A stretch of DNA of 26,999 nucleotides from JAJFVC01 sp039698075 (GCA_039698075.1 JBDKTJ010000049.1:1-26999), one strand, 5' to 3'; counted from the stretch's first letter, positions 16,293-24,448 are shown. The notes: generated from the sequence alone by a model not told the origin. A program made the numbers and translations.

Positions 16293-17975
16293 TCAACGCG
16301 GCGCGATTTGGCGTGCGGCCCAGACCGCCAGCTTCTCGCGAAAGATCTTGGCGTTGTGGCGAATGTCCACCGGAAATCTGCGGTGCAACAAAAATTCAGA
16401 GATGGACGCGGTCCGCGGATTTGCGGCCCCGAGCGCGCGAAGCTCGTCGAGAAATCGCCGGCGGTCCGCGCGACGTTTCGGCATGCGGCCTTCCACGGGC
16501 TCGACGATCAACACCGGACGCTGATGGCCGGGAAGCCCGACGCCGACCAGCGCGCTGCGACGCACCGCCGGATGGGCGTTGAAAATCGCCTCGCAACAGA
16601 CCGGATACATCGGTCCCTGGGCCGCTTGCACGCGATGGGCCACGCGACCGCAAAACCAAAACCGATCCGAGGCGTCCAGGTAGCCCGAATCGCCGATCCG
16701 GTGCCAAAAACCGTCCCCGTCGACGATTTTGGCGAGCCGGTTTGCCTCCGTTCGGGTGACATAGGCCCGGGTCACTTGCGGCCCTCGGACGATTAACTCG
16801 CCAATCTCGCCGACGGGCAGGGGGTCGGCCTGGTCGATCGACGGGATCGGTCCGTCGACGATGCGGATCACCTTCCATTGGATCTGGGAAAACCGCCGGC
16901 CGACGCACACGCCTGCCCCTTGGCGGGTTTGCTGGGCCGTGCCGGGTTCGGTCGCGTCGCCGAGCACTTCGCGGCCGGAAATAGACGCCACGGGCAGCGA
17001 TTCGGTGGCTCCGTAGGGCGTGTGCATGTCGCCTTCCGGGTGGATGCACGCACGAACGCGCCGAAGCACGTCGGCCGACACCGGCGCTCCGGACGACAAC
17101 ACGCGGCGAATCGTCGGCAGCGTCTTGCCGTGCTCTTCGCAATACCGGCTCACACGGTCCCAGACGGCCGGCGAGGCGAACGATTGAGTCGCCTGCCAAT
17201 CGCGGGCGGCTTCGAGGATGTTTTCGGGATTCACGCACGCGGGCCGCGACGGGTCCATGTCGGGAATGACCGCCGTCGTGCCCATCGCACAGTTGAACAG
17301 CCCAAACAACGGGAAAGCCGGCACGTCGACCCCGCCGGGCTGGATGTCAAAAAAATCGCGGATTTGTTCGGCCTGGGCGTCGAAATTGCCATGGGTGAAA
17401 AGCACGCCCTTCGGCGAACCGGTGCTGCCGCTGGTGAAAATAATGGCCGCCGGTTGGTCCGCGGTCACGGCGGTCAGATGGCTGCCGTCCCAGGGACCGC
17501 CGCGGAGTTGGTCGAGCGTCGGACCGCCCCAGAACCAACGCCGGCCTACCGTGACGTTCCATCGGGCGTTGGGAAAAAGCGATCGGCGAAGAACTCGAAC
17601 GGCATGGACCGCGGGAATGGCCAGAACCCCCTCCGGATCGGCCTCGGCCAGACACCGCACCAGGTTGCGACGGCCCATGCCCGGGTCGATCAGAATCGTC
17701 ACCGCCCCGGATTTGAACAATCCGAAAACCAGCGAAATGAAATCGATGCCGGGCCGAACCAACAGGGCCAACCGCGTGCCGGGTTTTGCGCCGAGCGCAT
17801 GCAATCCCCGGGCGATGCGGTCGCTGTCCTGGTCCAACTGGCGGAACGTGACGCTGCGATATTGGCGTCTGCCTTGGTGATCATGGACCAACGGCTCAGC
17901 CACGGCCACGGCGTCGGGCCTGGCTTGGGCCATTTCCGTCAATCGTCGGGCAACGTTCCGTGAGACGTCGGTCAT
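16293..17975 (-). CDS. oleC: OleC-like AMP-forming fatty acid ligase / beta-lactone synthetase
   Basis: ANL-superfamily adenylating enzyme of 560 residues. Motifs run in order: P-loop IIFTSGSTGSPKG (residues 178-190), the OleC-like segment PLFGLFNCAMGTTAVIPDMD (222-241), TPYGATES near 330, GEIGELIVRGP, RIGDSGYLD and the catalytic lysine in NAKIFREKL near the end. The PDMDPSRPACVNPENI region and overall layout match OleC, which in olefinic-hydrocarbon synthesis converts beta-hydroxy acids to beta-lactones using ATP; general acyl-CoA ligases are the alternative. No oleA, oleB or oleD is in the window, so the partner genes, if any, lie elsewhere. The start MTDVSRN is chosen with GGTGG just upstream; an ATG at 17987 is an alternative. 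Longer upstream extension runs antisense through mntP and is not credible. Confidence 0.85.
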   Translation of the reverse strand: MTDVSRNVARRLTEMAQARPDAVAVAEPLVHDHQGRRQYRSVTFRQLDQDSDRIARGLHALGAKPGTRLALLVRPGIDFISLVFGLFKSGAVTILIDPGMGRRNLVRCLAEADPEGVLAIPAVHAVRVLRRSLFPNARWNVTVGRRWFWGGPTLDQLRGGPWDGSHLTAVTADQPAAIIFTSGSTGSPKGVLFTHGNFDAQAEQIRDFFDIQPGGVDVPAFPLFGLFNCAMGTTAVIPDMDPSRPACVNPENILEAARDWQATQSFASPAVWDRVSRYCEEHGKTLPTIRRVLSSGAPVSADVLRRVRACIHPEGDMHTPYGATESLPVASISGREVLGDATEPGTAQQTRQGAGVCVGRRFSQIQWKVIRIVDGPIPSIDQADPLPVGEIGELIVRGPQVTRAYVTRTEANRLAKIVDGDGFWHRIGDSGYLDASDRFWFCGRVAHRVQAAQGPMYPVCCEAIFNAHPAVRRSALVGVGLPGHQRPVLIVEPVEGRMPKRRADRRRFLDELRALGAANPRTASISEFLLHRRFPVDIRHNAKIFREKLAVWAARQIAPR

Positions 17976-18062
17976 GGCCACCATCATGGCACGTCGATGG
18001 CAATTTCGCAATGCCCGGCGGCGATTGCGGAACGTCGGAAAAGCCAGTAAAATAGTGAAAAA

Positions 18063-18134
18063 GTGGAGAGTAAAGAGTGGAGAGACTCGATGGAATGTCT
18101 TTCTCCACTGCCCACTCTCCACGCTCCACTCTCC
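18063..18134 (+). promoter_or_regulatory. Large stem-loop in the mntP leader
   Basis: GTGGAGAGT (18063-18071) and AGTGGAGA pair with TCTCCACT and ACTCTCCAC (to 18122), giving two helices of 8-9 bp around a 4 x 4 internal loop and a roughly 17-nt apical loop. The structure ends about 12 nt before the mntP ATG. Manganese exporters of this family are often controlled by a yybP-ykoY riboswitch; the sequence here does not show that motif, so this is either a different leader element or a dispersed repeat. Confidence 0.55.
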
Positions 18135-18692
18135 ATGGAACTCGGCTGGCTGGCAATTCTTGGCATGTCGGTGGGACTGGCCATGGACGCTTTTGCGGTG
18201 TCCGTGGCCGCTGGGATTGCGCTGGACGCGGTGACGCCTCGCCACGTGTTTCGGGTGGGTTTTCATTTCGGATTGTTTCAGTTTCTGATGCCGATTCTCG
18301 GCTGGCTGGCCGGTTCGCAGTTGGCCGCCTCGATCAGTCGCTACGATCATTGGGTGGCGTTCGTGCTGTTGGTTTACGTGGGCGGCAAGATGCTTTTCGA
18401 GGCGTGGAGCGAAAAAGAAACCAACCGCGGGATCGATCCCACGCGCGGATGGAATCTGGTGACGCTGTCGGTGGCCACCAGTCTGGACGCTATGGCCGTG
18501 GGCATCAGCATGGCGATGTTGCGGGTGTCGGTGTGGCTGCCGAGCGTTGTGATCGGCGTGGTCACCGCGACGTTGTCGGCCGTCGGCATTCGGTTCGGCG
18601 GTCGGATCGGTTCGCGATGGGGACGCTGGGCGGAGGTGGCCGGCGGGATCGTGTTGCTGTTGATCGGCGTCAAGGTGCTTTGCGCCGGTTAA
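18135..18692 (+). CDS. mntP: Putative manganese efflux pump MntP
   Basis: A 185-residue inner-membrane protein of six helices arranged as two similar halves, matching the length of E. coli MntP (about 188). Each half holds the conserved aspartate motif: GMSVGLAMDAFAVSVAAG (D18) and LSVATSLDAMAVGISMA. The family exports Mn2+ and protects against manganese toxicity. The start is the ATG of MELGWLAI, directly ahead of helix 1; upstream in-frame sequence is repeat-derived (PTLHAPLS) and is not expected to be translated. There is no Shine-Dalgarno site, and the start follows a stem-loop. The gene is divergent from oleC with about 160 nt between start codons. Confidence 0.92.
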   Translation: MELGWLAILGMSVGLAMDAFAVSVAAGIALDAVTPRHVFRVGFHFGLFQFLMPILGWLAGSQLAASISRYDHWVAFVLLVYVGGKMLFEAWSEKETNRGIDPTRGWNLVTLSVATSLDAMAVGISMAMLRVSVWLPSVVIGVVTATLSAVGIRFGGRIGSRWGRWAEVAGGIVLLLIGVKVLCAG

Positions 18693-18972
18693 ACGAAAAA
18701 AGTCGACAAATCCCGTGCGGTCGTCACAACCGCCCGACAGAATCGCCACGGTCGTTTCGATCGGATCGGGCGGGCATCGGGTGGTAGCGACGGTGGCTGG
18801 CGTGCGCGTTCTGCCGGTTCTTGCGGATGCCGCTGCTGTGTCGACGCGGTAAAATATTTTCTTGCGATTCGCGGCGTCCAACCGATATTCCGACACGGGA
18901 CAAGGCTCGGTAGCGGGCTTTGGTCCGGTCATGCGTTTCCCCCCTGTTGCGACCAGCCAAAAGACAACGACC

Positions 18973-19275
18973 ATGAACAAAGACACGTTTCGCGTGGTGA
19001 CACGCGGCGCCGACGGCCAAATTCGCATCCGCGATTACGATTCTCAAGAAGACCTGCTGAAGCGTCATTCGCAGGTCGGAGTGGACGATTGCAGCACGGA
19101 CTTGGGCCTGCGTGGGCTGCCGGTCTTTCGCGGCCTGATCGGTCCCATGCCCGAGGGAAAGAACGTGATCCGCTACGAGTCGCCGGAGGTGTTCGAAACG
19201 CTCACGAAGGATTGGATCGCCACGAAGCCCGCCCGTCGCCGCTCGCGGACTCATGCCCCGACCGCCGTGAATTGA
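18973..19275 (+). CDS. Small conserved-looking protein of unknown function
   Basis: A 100-residue soluble, charged protein with no signal peptide or membrane segment. I do not recognise a family. The sequence looks like a real gene: balanced composition, third-position GC as in the neighbours, a clear ATG (MNKDTFRVV) and a pattern of a beta-rich N-terminus (TFRVVTRGADGQIRIRDYD) followed by an acidic helical segment with two short glycine-rich turns. The C-terminal 15 residues are basic (KPARRRSRTH). No strong ribosome-binding site is visible. It lies 81 nt upstream of the Trm112-like gene in the same direction, so the two may be co-transcribed. Possible role unknown. Confidence 0.6.
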   Translation: MNKDTFRVVTRGADGQIRIRDYDSQEDLLKRHSQVGVDDCSTDLGLRGLPVFRGLIGPMPEGKNVIRYESPEVFETLTKDWIATKPARRRSRTHAPTAVN

Positions 19276-19356
19276 CGTTCCGCCGGACGCGCGAAGAACG
19301 AAAGCGGCGGCCCCGACCGTCGGCGTCTTCGCGATGGTGTGAAACGGTTGAGCATC

Positions 19357-19614
19357 ATGAACCAGGAACCGTTGTCGATCTACGTCTGTCCGGTCCACCA
19401 CACGCCGCTTGTTCCCGCGGACGCTCAGCTTATTACCCGAATCAATCGCGCGATTGCCGCCGGACGGGTGAAAAACGTTTCGGGCCGACTGGTCGATCAG
19501 CCTTTGGGCGGCGGCATGTTGCGCGATGATCGGGCGGTGTTGTATCCCATCTGCGACGGCATTCCCGTCTTGCTGGCCGATGAAGCGATTCCGCTCGACC
19601 AGGTCGGAATGTAA
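19357..19614 (+). CDS. Trm112-like (UPF0434/YcaR-type) small protein
   Basis: An 85-residue protein with the Trm112 fold signature: an N-terminal CPVHHTPL (C11) where the family has CPxCxxPL, and a C-terminal YPICDGIPVLLADEA matching the family YPIxDGIPxML. Eukaryotic and archaeal Trm112 activates several methyltransferases; the bacterial role is unclear. The second zinc-ligand cysteine of the N-terminal pair is replaced by histidine, and there is a middle insertion with GRLVDQPLGG. The ATG of MNQEPL is preferred to an upstream GTG (MKRLSIM), since homology would begin just after it. One copy of the post-stop hairpin repeat follows the stop. Confidence 0.8.
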   Translation: MNQEPLSIYVCPVHHTPLVPADAQLITRINRAIAAGRVKNVSGRLVDQPLGGGMLRDDRAVLYPICDGIPVLLADEAIPLDQVGM

Positions 19615-19977
19615 TACGCATTCCAACTTACAAACGCGCGGATGCTCTTCCGCGAAAACGGTGGGTCGTTTCCCGAAAAACGTTCCAACCGCTTGCGATT
19701 TCACAAGAAAAATGGCAAACCGTGGGCGTCACCGCGCACTTTGAAGGTAAAGCACGTAGAAGATGCGCTTCGCGCAATCCGCCTGCCTTTCCGATTTCTT
19801 TGCTTGTGAGAATAGGTAAACTGTAACGGTTTTTCCTAATTTTCCAGGGCCATCTTGTCGATCCCGGAACAGGAGGACTGTGTACTGCCGTGTTTCTCGG
19901 TTAGGCCGTCTTTCCGTTTCGTCGAATTGCTCGGAACGTTCAACAGACCTTGGCCTCGAAAAAAGGTCGAGGAACCG
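19615..19977 (+). other. Intergenic region (363 nt) after the Trm112-like gene
   Basis: Apart from the hairpin repeat in its first 50 nt, I see no gene here. It contains a short TGCGC-TTC-GCGCA dyad near 19765 and an AT-rich stretch around 19795-19850 (GGTAAACTGTAACGG) that may hold the promoter of the lipoprotein-like gene, though no convincing -35/-10 pair could be assigned. Confidence 0.5.
19617..19662. repeat. Post-stop hairpin repeat, copy A
   Basis: A 46-nt element beginning CGCATTCCAACT, 2 nt after the Trm112-gene stop. It includes the hairpin CGCGGA (19637-19642), loop TGCTCT, TCCGCG (19649-19654). About 80% identical, with a one-base gap, to the element after rnc at 24449. Confidence 0.8.
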
Positions 19978-20466
19978 ATGCTCATTCCTTTAAGAATGTG
20001 GATCGCCGTTGCGTTGGTTGGCGGTTTGGGCGCGGCGTGTTCAGGCTGCGCGTTCCATCGGACGGGCCATGGTTTTGTGGTCGGAAGCCAGTGGTCGCTC
20101 GAATATAACCGTATGGCACGTTTGAACTTTCATTCAGGAAAAGACGCGGCGGCGAGTCTAGAAACCGGAGGAAAAACGGATGGCTCGGCTGCACAACCGT
20201 CCGAATTGCATCCATGGCGAAGCCGGCTGAAGGGCTATCGCTTAGGGTCGCGAATTTTTCGCGACCGCACGCCGGACCTCCAACCGTCCGAGGAGCAGCC
20301 CTTCGCGCCGACGTCCAAAATACCGCCGCCGTCCGTGGCCGCGACTTCCGAAGGTCGTGCGTCGACGACGGATTCTCCTATTTCGTCCGAACATGGCGAA
20401 ACGCCGAACGTTCCAGTCGCTGACCATCGATCGGGCCCGAGAAGACCTGATCGTGTGGTTGACTAG
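19978..20466 (+). CDS. Small lipoprotein-like envelope protein of unknown function
   Basis: A 162-residue protein whose N-terminus (MLIPLRMWIAVALVGGLGAACSGC) is a signal peptide with a lipobox-like end; LGAAC or CSGC could be the cleavage site, but neither is a perfect lipobox. The segment GHGFVVGSQWSLEYNRMARL follows, then a long proline/serine/threonine-rich, probably disordered tail. The start is supported by GAGG 5 nt upstream. No enzyme motif is present. It lies 181 nt upstream of the HtrA-like protease on the same strand, so it may share an envelope-stress context. It is presumably secreted and perhaps lipid-anchored. The assignment rests only on the signal sequence. Confidence 0.7.
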   Translation: MLIPLRMWIAVALVGGLGAACSGCAFHRTGHGFVVGSQWSLEYNRMARLNFHSGKDAAASLETGGKTDGSAAQPSELHPWRSRLKGYRLGSRIFRDRTPDLQPSEEQPFAPTSKIPPPSVAATSEGRASTTDSPISSEHGETPNVPVADHRSGPRRPDRVVD

Positions 20467-20647
20467 GTAAATTAGGCGACGGTAGCAAACTGTTCGGGTG
20501 GTATCGTTGGTTATCAAGGCGCCGTTTCTGCCGCGCCGATCTATCCCAAAGGCGTCCTGCGGGGTTCGGCCCGCACGCAACATGTTTCGATTTCAGGCCG
20601 GAGCGAATCCGCGCGATGGCGGACTTGCGGGCGGCCTAGGACTTTCG

Positions 20648-22069
20648 ATGCGTTTGTTCAACACCAACGATAGACTTCCCATGGTCAATCGATCCCCACG
20701 TCCCGTTCGATTCCGAGGTTGTGCGATTTGGCTCAGCCTCGGCTGCTTTTGTTGTCTTTGGTTTGCCGTCGGACGGGCTTCGGCCTCGGAGTCGCGAGAG
20801 ACGCCGATCGTCAAGGCGATCGCTCGGGTTCGCGCGTCCGTGGTGAACATTCGCGGCGAGAAGACCGTCATGACCCAGGTTGGGCAAAACGGCAGCGCGC
20901 CGGACCCCAGTCGGCGAGTCAACGGAATGGGAACCGGCGTGGTCATCGACAGCCGCGGCTACATCGTGACAAACCACCATGTGGTCGACGGCGTTCGGGA
21001 AATCTTCGTCACGCTGGCCGACGGTCAGCGATTCTCCGCAGCGCTGGTCGCCCGCGATTTGGAGACGGATCTGGCGGTCATCAAGATCGACGCCCCGAAA
21101 CCGCTTCCGGTCATTCCGATCGGGACTTCGTCGGACCTGATGCCCGGCGAAACGGTGATCGCGGTGGGCAACGCCTATGGGTACGAGCACACGGTGACTC
21201 GCGGCATCGTCAGCGCGTTGCATCGCGCGGTGCAGGTCAGCGACGCCCAGTTTTACGACGATTTGATTCAAACGGACGCGAGCATCAATCCGGGCAATTC
21301 GGGCGGTCCGCTGTTGAACATCGACGGCGACATGATCGGCGTCAACGTGGCGGTTCGAGCGGGCGCGCAGGGCATCGGTTTCGCCATTCCGGCCGACAAA
21401 GTCGTCGCGGTGTCGGCGTCGCTGTTGGCCGGCTGCAACATGAATCGCGCCTGGGTGGGCGTGGCCTCGTCGAACGACGCCAGTCCGACGCGGCACGGCC
21501 TGTTGGTCGGCGCGGTCGAGCCGAAAAGTCCCGCCGCCGAGGCCGGTTTAGCGCCCGGCGACCTCATCGTGCGGATCGACGAAATCGCCATCGAGCGTTC
21601 GCTGGATTTTCAGCGGGCGATGCTCGATCGCAAGCCGGGTCAGCGGATTCAATTGACGGTGCGTCGCGGCGGCGAGCCGCTTTCGTTGAGTTTGGCGTTG
21701 GGCGATTCGCCGGCCGGCGCGCGGACGGTCCTGAAGCCGACCGATCAGCCGGCCTGGGACGTGTTGGGTTTGGAGCTGAAGGCGATCGACGCGGACGAGT
21801 TTCGCCGGGACTATCAGACCCGATATCGCGGCGGCCTGATGGTGACCGCGGTGCGTCCGAACAGTCCCGCCTCGGCCCAGAGCATCGCGGTGGGCGACGT
21901 GTTGGTGGGCATGCATGTTTGGGAAACCGTCTCGATGGACAACGTCGCGTACATTCTGAAGCGGCCCGACCTAGCGACGCTCAGTCCGATGAAGTTTTTC
22001 ATTCTTCGCGGCGACGAAACGCTCTACGGCTATCTGCCGCTTTCGACGACGAAGACGGCCCAACGCTGA
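20648..22069 (+). CDS. HtrA/Deg-family serine protease with two PDZ domains
   Basis: Periplasmic trypsin-like protease and chaperone family. The 473-residue protein has an N-terminal signal-anchor region (hydrophobic residues about 25-41, ending ASASES), a protease domain (about 60-260) with H111 in NHHVVDG, D141 in ETDLAVIKID and S218 in NPGNSGGPL, then two PDZ domains (about 270-355 with GLLVGAVEPKSPAAEAGLAPG, and 370-465 with GLMVTAVRPNSPASAQSIAVG). The triad is intact. The start is the ATG with AGGA 6 nt upstream; ATG at 20681 would also retain the signal sequence. An upstream in-frame extension to 20498 is unlikely since it lacks signal features. It probably degrades or monitors misfolded envelope proteins. 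Confidence 0.94.
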   Translation: MRLFNTNDRLPMVNRSPRPVRFRGCAIWLSLGCFCCLWFAVGRASASESRETPIVKAIARVRASVVNIRGEKTVMTQVGQNGSAPDPSRRVNGMGTGVVIDSRGYIVTNHHVVDGVREIFVTLADGQRFSAALVARDLETDLAVIKIDAPKPLPVIPIGTSSDLMPGETVIAVGNAYGYEHTVTRGIVSALHRAVQVSDAQFYDDLIQTDASINPGNSGGPLLNIDGDMIGVNVAVRAGAQGIGFAIPADKVVAVSASLLAGCNMNRAWVGVASSNDASPTRHGLLVGAVEPKSPAAEAGLAPGDLIVRIDEIAIERSLDFQRAMLDRKPGQRIQLTVRRGGEPLSLSLALGDSPAGARTVLKPTDQPAWDVLGLELKAIDADEFRRDYQTRYRGGLMVTAVRPNSPASAQSIAVGDVLVGMHVWETVSMDNVAYILKRPDLATLSPMKFFILRGDETLYGYLPLSTTKTAQR

Positions 22070-22163
22070 TCGGTTGCGGTCGAAACGATTCCGGCGGACC
22101 GCAGCCGCACGCACTGCTTGACCGACCTGGCCCTCGGCGTATACTGGTTCAAGGCTTTTTCTC

Positions 22164-23081
22164 ATGGAACTTGAACTGATCCGCCGGCTGCGCGAACGAT
22201 TGCCGGCCCATCCGCGGCTGCGGTTGGGGCCCGGGGACGACGCCGCCGTGTTGGAGATGGCCGACGTCGACCAGTGCGCCGTGACGGTCGACCTGTTGAC
22301 CGACCACGTTGATTTCGAGTTGTCCGAGGTGGGTCCGCGTCGGGTGGGCCACAAGGCGTTGGCGGTCAATCTCAGCGATTTGGCCGCGATGGCCGCCGAA
22401 CCGTTGGCCGGCGTGATCGCCGTGGTCTTGCCTCGCCAAGGGGCCGCCGAGTTGGCCGTCGCGCTGTATGAGGGCATCTTGCCGCTGGCCGAACGCTATC
22501 AGTTGGCCCTCGCCGGCGGCGACACGAACACCTGGGACGGTCCGTTGGCGATCAGCGTCACGCTGTTGGGCCGGGTCACGGCGCGAGGTCCGTTGCGGCG
22601 GTCCGGCGCTCGGCCCGGCGACCGGCTGTTGGCCACGGGCTCGTTCGGCGGCAGTATTTTGGGCCGCCATCTGGACTTCGAGCCTCGGGTGCGCGAGGCG
22701 CTCAAGTTGCACGCCCAATATGCGTTGCACGCCGGCATCGACGTGAGCGACGGGTTGTCGCTCGATCTGTCGCGGGTGCTGGAAGAGAGCCGTTGCGGAG
22801 CGACGATTTGGGCCGACGCCGTGCCGGTGTCCGACGACGCGCGACGATTGGCCGAGCGAAAGAACGACGGTTCGACCGCGTTGGATCATGCCTTGGGCGA
22901 CGGCGAGGATTTTGAACTATTGCTGGCCGTGCCGCCGGGCGATGCCGAACGGATGTTGGCCGATCAGCCGTTGGCCGGAGTTCGTCTGAGCGAGTTGGGC
23001 GAGTTCACCGCCGAGCCGGGCCTCTGGATTCGAGATCACGAGGGGCGGCGTCCGCTTGAGCCTCGCGGCTGGGAACATTGA
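22164..23081 (+). CDS. thiL: Thiamine-monophosphate kinase
   Basis: Phosphorylates thiamine monophosphate to the active cofactor thiamine diphosphate with ATP, in the cytoplasm. At 305 residues it has the normal ThiL length. Visible motifs are LGPGDDAAV (residues about 25-33), the metal and ATP site AVNLSDLAAMAAEP, ALAGGDTNTW, GIDVSDGLSLDLSRVLEES and DGEDFELLLAVPP. The cofactor it makes is required by the PFOR at the start of the window, though the genes are not linked. It is followed 38 nt later by tsaE on the same strand, so the two are probably co-transcribed. Identification is secure. Confidence 0.95.
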   Translation: MELELIRRLRERLPAHPRLRLGPGDDAAVLEMADVDQCAVTVDLLTDHVDFELSEVGPRRVGHKALAVNLSDLAAMAAEPLAGVIAVVLPRQGAAELAVALYEGILPLAERYQLALAGGDTNTWDGPLAISVTLLGRVTARGPLRRSGARPGDRLLATGSFGGSILGRHLDFEPRVREALKLHAQYALHAGIDVSDGLSLDLSRVLEESRCGATIWADAVPVSDDARRLAERKNDGSTALDHALGDGEDFELLLAVPPGDAERMLADQPLAGVRLSELGEFTAEPGLWIRDHEGRRPLEPRGWEH

Positions 23082-23119
23082 GTGGGTATTTTTGGATTTG
23101 GGGATTTGAGAGTTGACGG

Positions 23120-23605
23120 ATGACGAACGAATCTATTTGGACGTTTGACGCAACCGAAGAATCGGACACGGCCCGACTGGGCGCGGCGTTGGCCGCTTCG
23201 TTGCCGAATGGGGCGACGGTCGCGCTTTGCGGTACGTTGGGGGCCGGCAAGACGCGATTGGTCCAAGCGTTGGCCGAGGCGTCGGGCGTCGAACGCCGGC
23301 AGGTGCTCAGCCCAACGTTCGTGTTGATTCAAGAGTATCAAGGGCGTCGGCCCATCTATCACATCGACGCGTATCGGCTGCGCGATGCGGATGAGTTTTG
23401 GGCGCTGGGACCGGAAGAGTATTTCGACGGCGACGGGTTGGTGTTGATCGAATGGGCCGATCGCGTGCAGGAATGTCTGCCGAAGGACTATCTGGAGGTT
23501 CGGATCGAGGTGACGGGTCCAACGTCGCGGCGATTCACGGTGCGTTCGATCGGCGAACGTTTTGTGCCGATCGTCGCGGAAATCGCCCGGCAAGCGAGCT
23601 CGTGA
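23120..23605 (+). CDS. tsaE: tRNA N6-threonylcarbamoyladenosine biosynthesis ATPase TsaE
   Basis: ATPase partner of TsaB-TsaD in threonylcarbamoylation of adenosine 37 in ANN-decoding tRNAs. The 161-residue protein carries the P-loop CGTLGAGKTRLVQ (residues 37-49), SPTFVLIQEYQG, the HIDAYRL segment and a Walker B-like LVLIEWADRV, all typical of TsaE (YjeE). The length is normal. Its ATG has GAGAGTTGACGG upstream, with only a weak ribosome-binding site. It follows thiL closely and precedes rnc by 100 nt, in which a separate promoter is likely. Secure. Confidence 0.93.
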   Translation: MTNESIWTFDATEESDTARLGAALAASLPNGATVALCGTLGAGKTRLVQALAEASGVERRQVLSPTFVLIQEYQGRRPIYHIDAYRLRDADEFWALGPEEYFDGDGLVLIEWADRVQECLPKDYLEVRIEVTGPTSRRFTVRSIGERFVPIVAEIARQASS

Positions 23606-23627
23606 GAATGTTTTTGCGGCCGTTTGG

Positions 23628-23656
23628 TTGACAAAACCCCTTGGGATTGTTAAGGT
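23628..23656 (+). promoter_or_regulatory. Candidate promoter for rnc
   Basis: A perfect TTGACA (23628-23633) is followed after 17 nt by TAAGGT (23651-23656), which keeps the key T, A and final T of the -10 box. It lies in the AT-rich spacer between tsaE and rnc, giving a leader of about 45 nt. Confidence 0.55.
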
Positions 23657-23705
23657 TAAGATTAGTGCGGTTGTCGTTGTTTCCTTTTCGGCCGTAGTGG
23701 ACTGC

Positions 23706-24446
23706 ATGATGTCGTCGGATTGTCCAAGCGCCTCTGAGAGACCGGAGGCCTCGCTTCTCGATACGCTTCAGCAGCGAATTAGTTACGAATTTCACGACCG
23801 GGGGTTGTTGCTGTCCGCGTTGACCCATGCTTCGGGCGCCGAACACCGTCTGGCGTCGAACGAGCGGTTGGAATTTTTGGGCGACGCGATTCTCGGCGCG
23901 GTGGTTTGCGAACTTCTGTATCGGCAGTTTCCGGAATATCTCGAAGGCGATCTCACGCGGATCAAGTCGATCGTCGTCAGCCGTCAAACGTGCGCCCGAA
24001 TGAGCGAAGCGATCGGGATGCAGGAGTTTTTGATTCTCGGCAAGGGGATGACGACGCATTCGCACATTCCGTCGTCGCTGCTGGCCGACGTGTTCGAGTC
24101 GCTGGTGGCGGCGATTTATCTGGACGGCGGCGACGCCGCGGCTCGACAATTCATCGTCCGGTCGATTACGTCGGAGATCGAGTCGGCCGTGGAGGGCGAG
24201 ACGGGCAATAACTACAAATCGCTGCTGCAACAGTTGGCTCAACGGGAGCACGGCGCGACGCCGACGTATCAGTTGCTCGACGAGAAGGGGCCCGACCACA
24301 GCAAGTGTTTCAAGATCGCCGCCGAGGTGAACGGCCGTCGCTATCAAGCGGCCTGGGGTCGCAATAAAAAGGAAGCGGAGCAACGGGCGGCTCGAAACGC
24401 GTTGTGTCAGTTGAGCGACCAGCCGCCGCCGTATCCGTCCGACTGA
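23706..24446 (+). CDS. rnc: Ribonuclease III
   Basis: Double-stranded-RNA endonuclease that processes rRNA precursors and structured mRNAs. The 246-residue protein has the nuclease domain signature NERLEFLGD (residues 52-60), preceded by LSALTHASG and followed by the catalytic ADVFESLVAAIYLD segment (D128, E131), and a C-terminal double-stranded-RNA-binding domain (NNYKSLLQQLAQ to KKEAEQRAARNAL, about 165-235). The start is the first ATG of the MMSSD pair; sequence further upstream is the spacer with the promoter. The protein ends with a short proline-rich tail. One copy of the post-stop hairpin repeat follows, then a bidirectional terminator. Secure. Confidence 0.95.
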   Translation: MMSSDCPSASERPEASLLDTLQQRISYEFHDRGLLLSALTHASGAEHRLASNERLEFLGDAILGAVVCELLYRQFPEYLEGDLTRIKSIVVSRQTCARMSEAIGMQEFLILGKGMTTHSHIPSSLLADVFESLVAAIYLDGGDAAARQFIVRSITSEIESAVEGETGNNYKSLLQQLAQREHGATPTYQLLDEKGPDHSKCFKIAAEVNGRRYQAAWGRNKKEAEQRAARNALCQLSDQPPPYPSD

Positions 24447-24448
24447 GT

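Noticed and set aside
18063..18134. mntP leader as a yybP-ykoY manganese riboswitch
   Set aside because: The stem-loop is a simple two-helix hairpin of repeat-like sequence; the conserved junction of that riboswitch is not visible.
17976..19028. N-terminal extension of the OleC-like frame to 911 codons
   Set aside because: The extra 350 codons run antisense through mntP, are low-complexity, and fall outside the ANL domain, which begins naturally at MTDVSRN.
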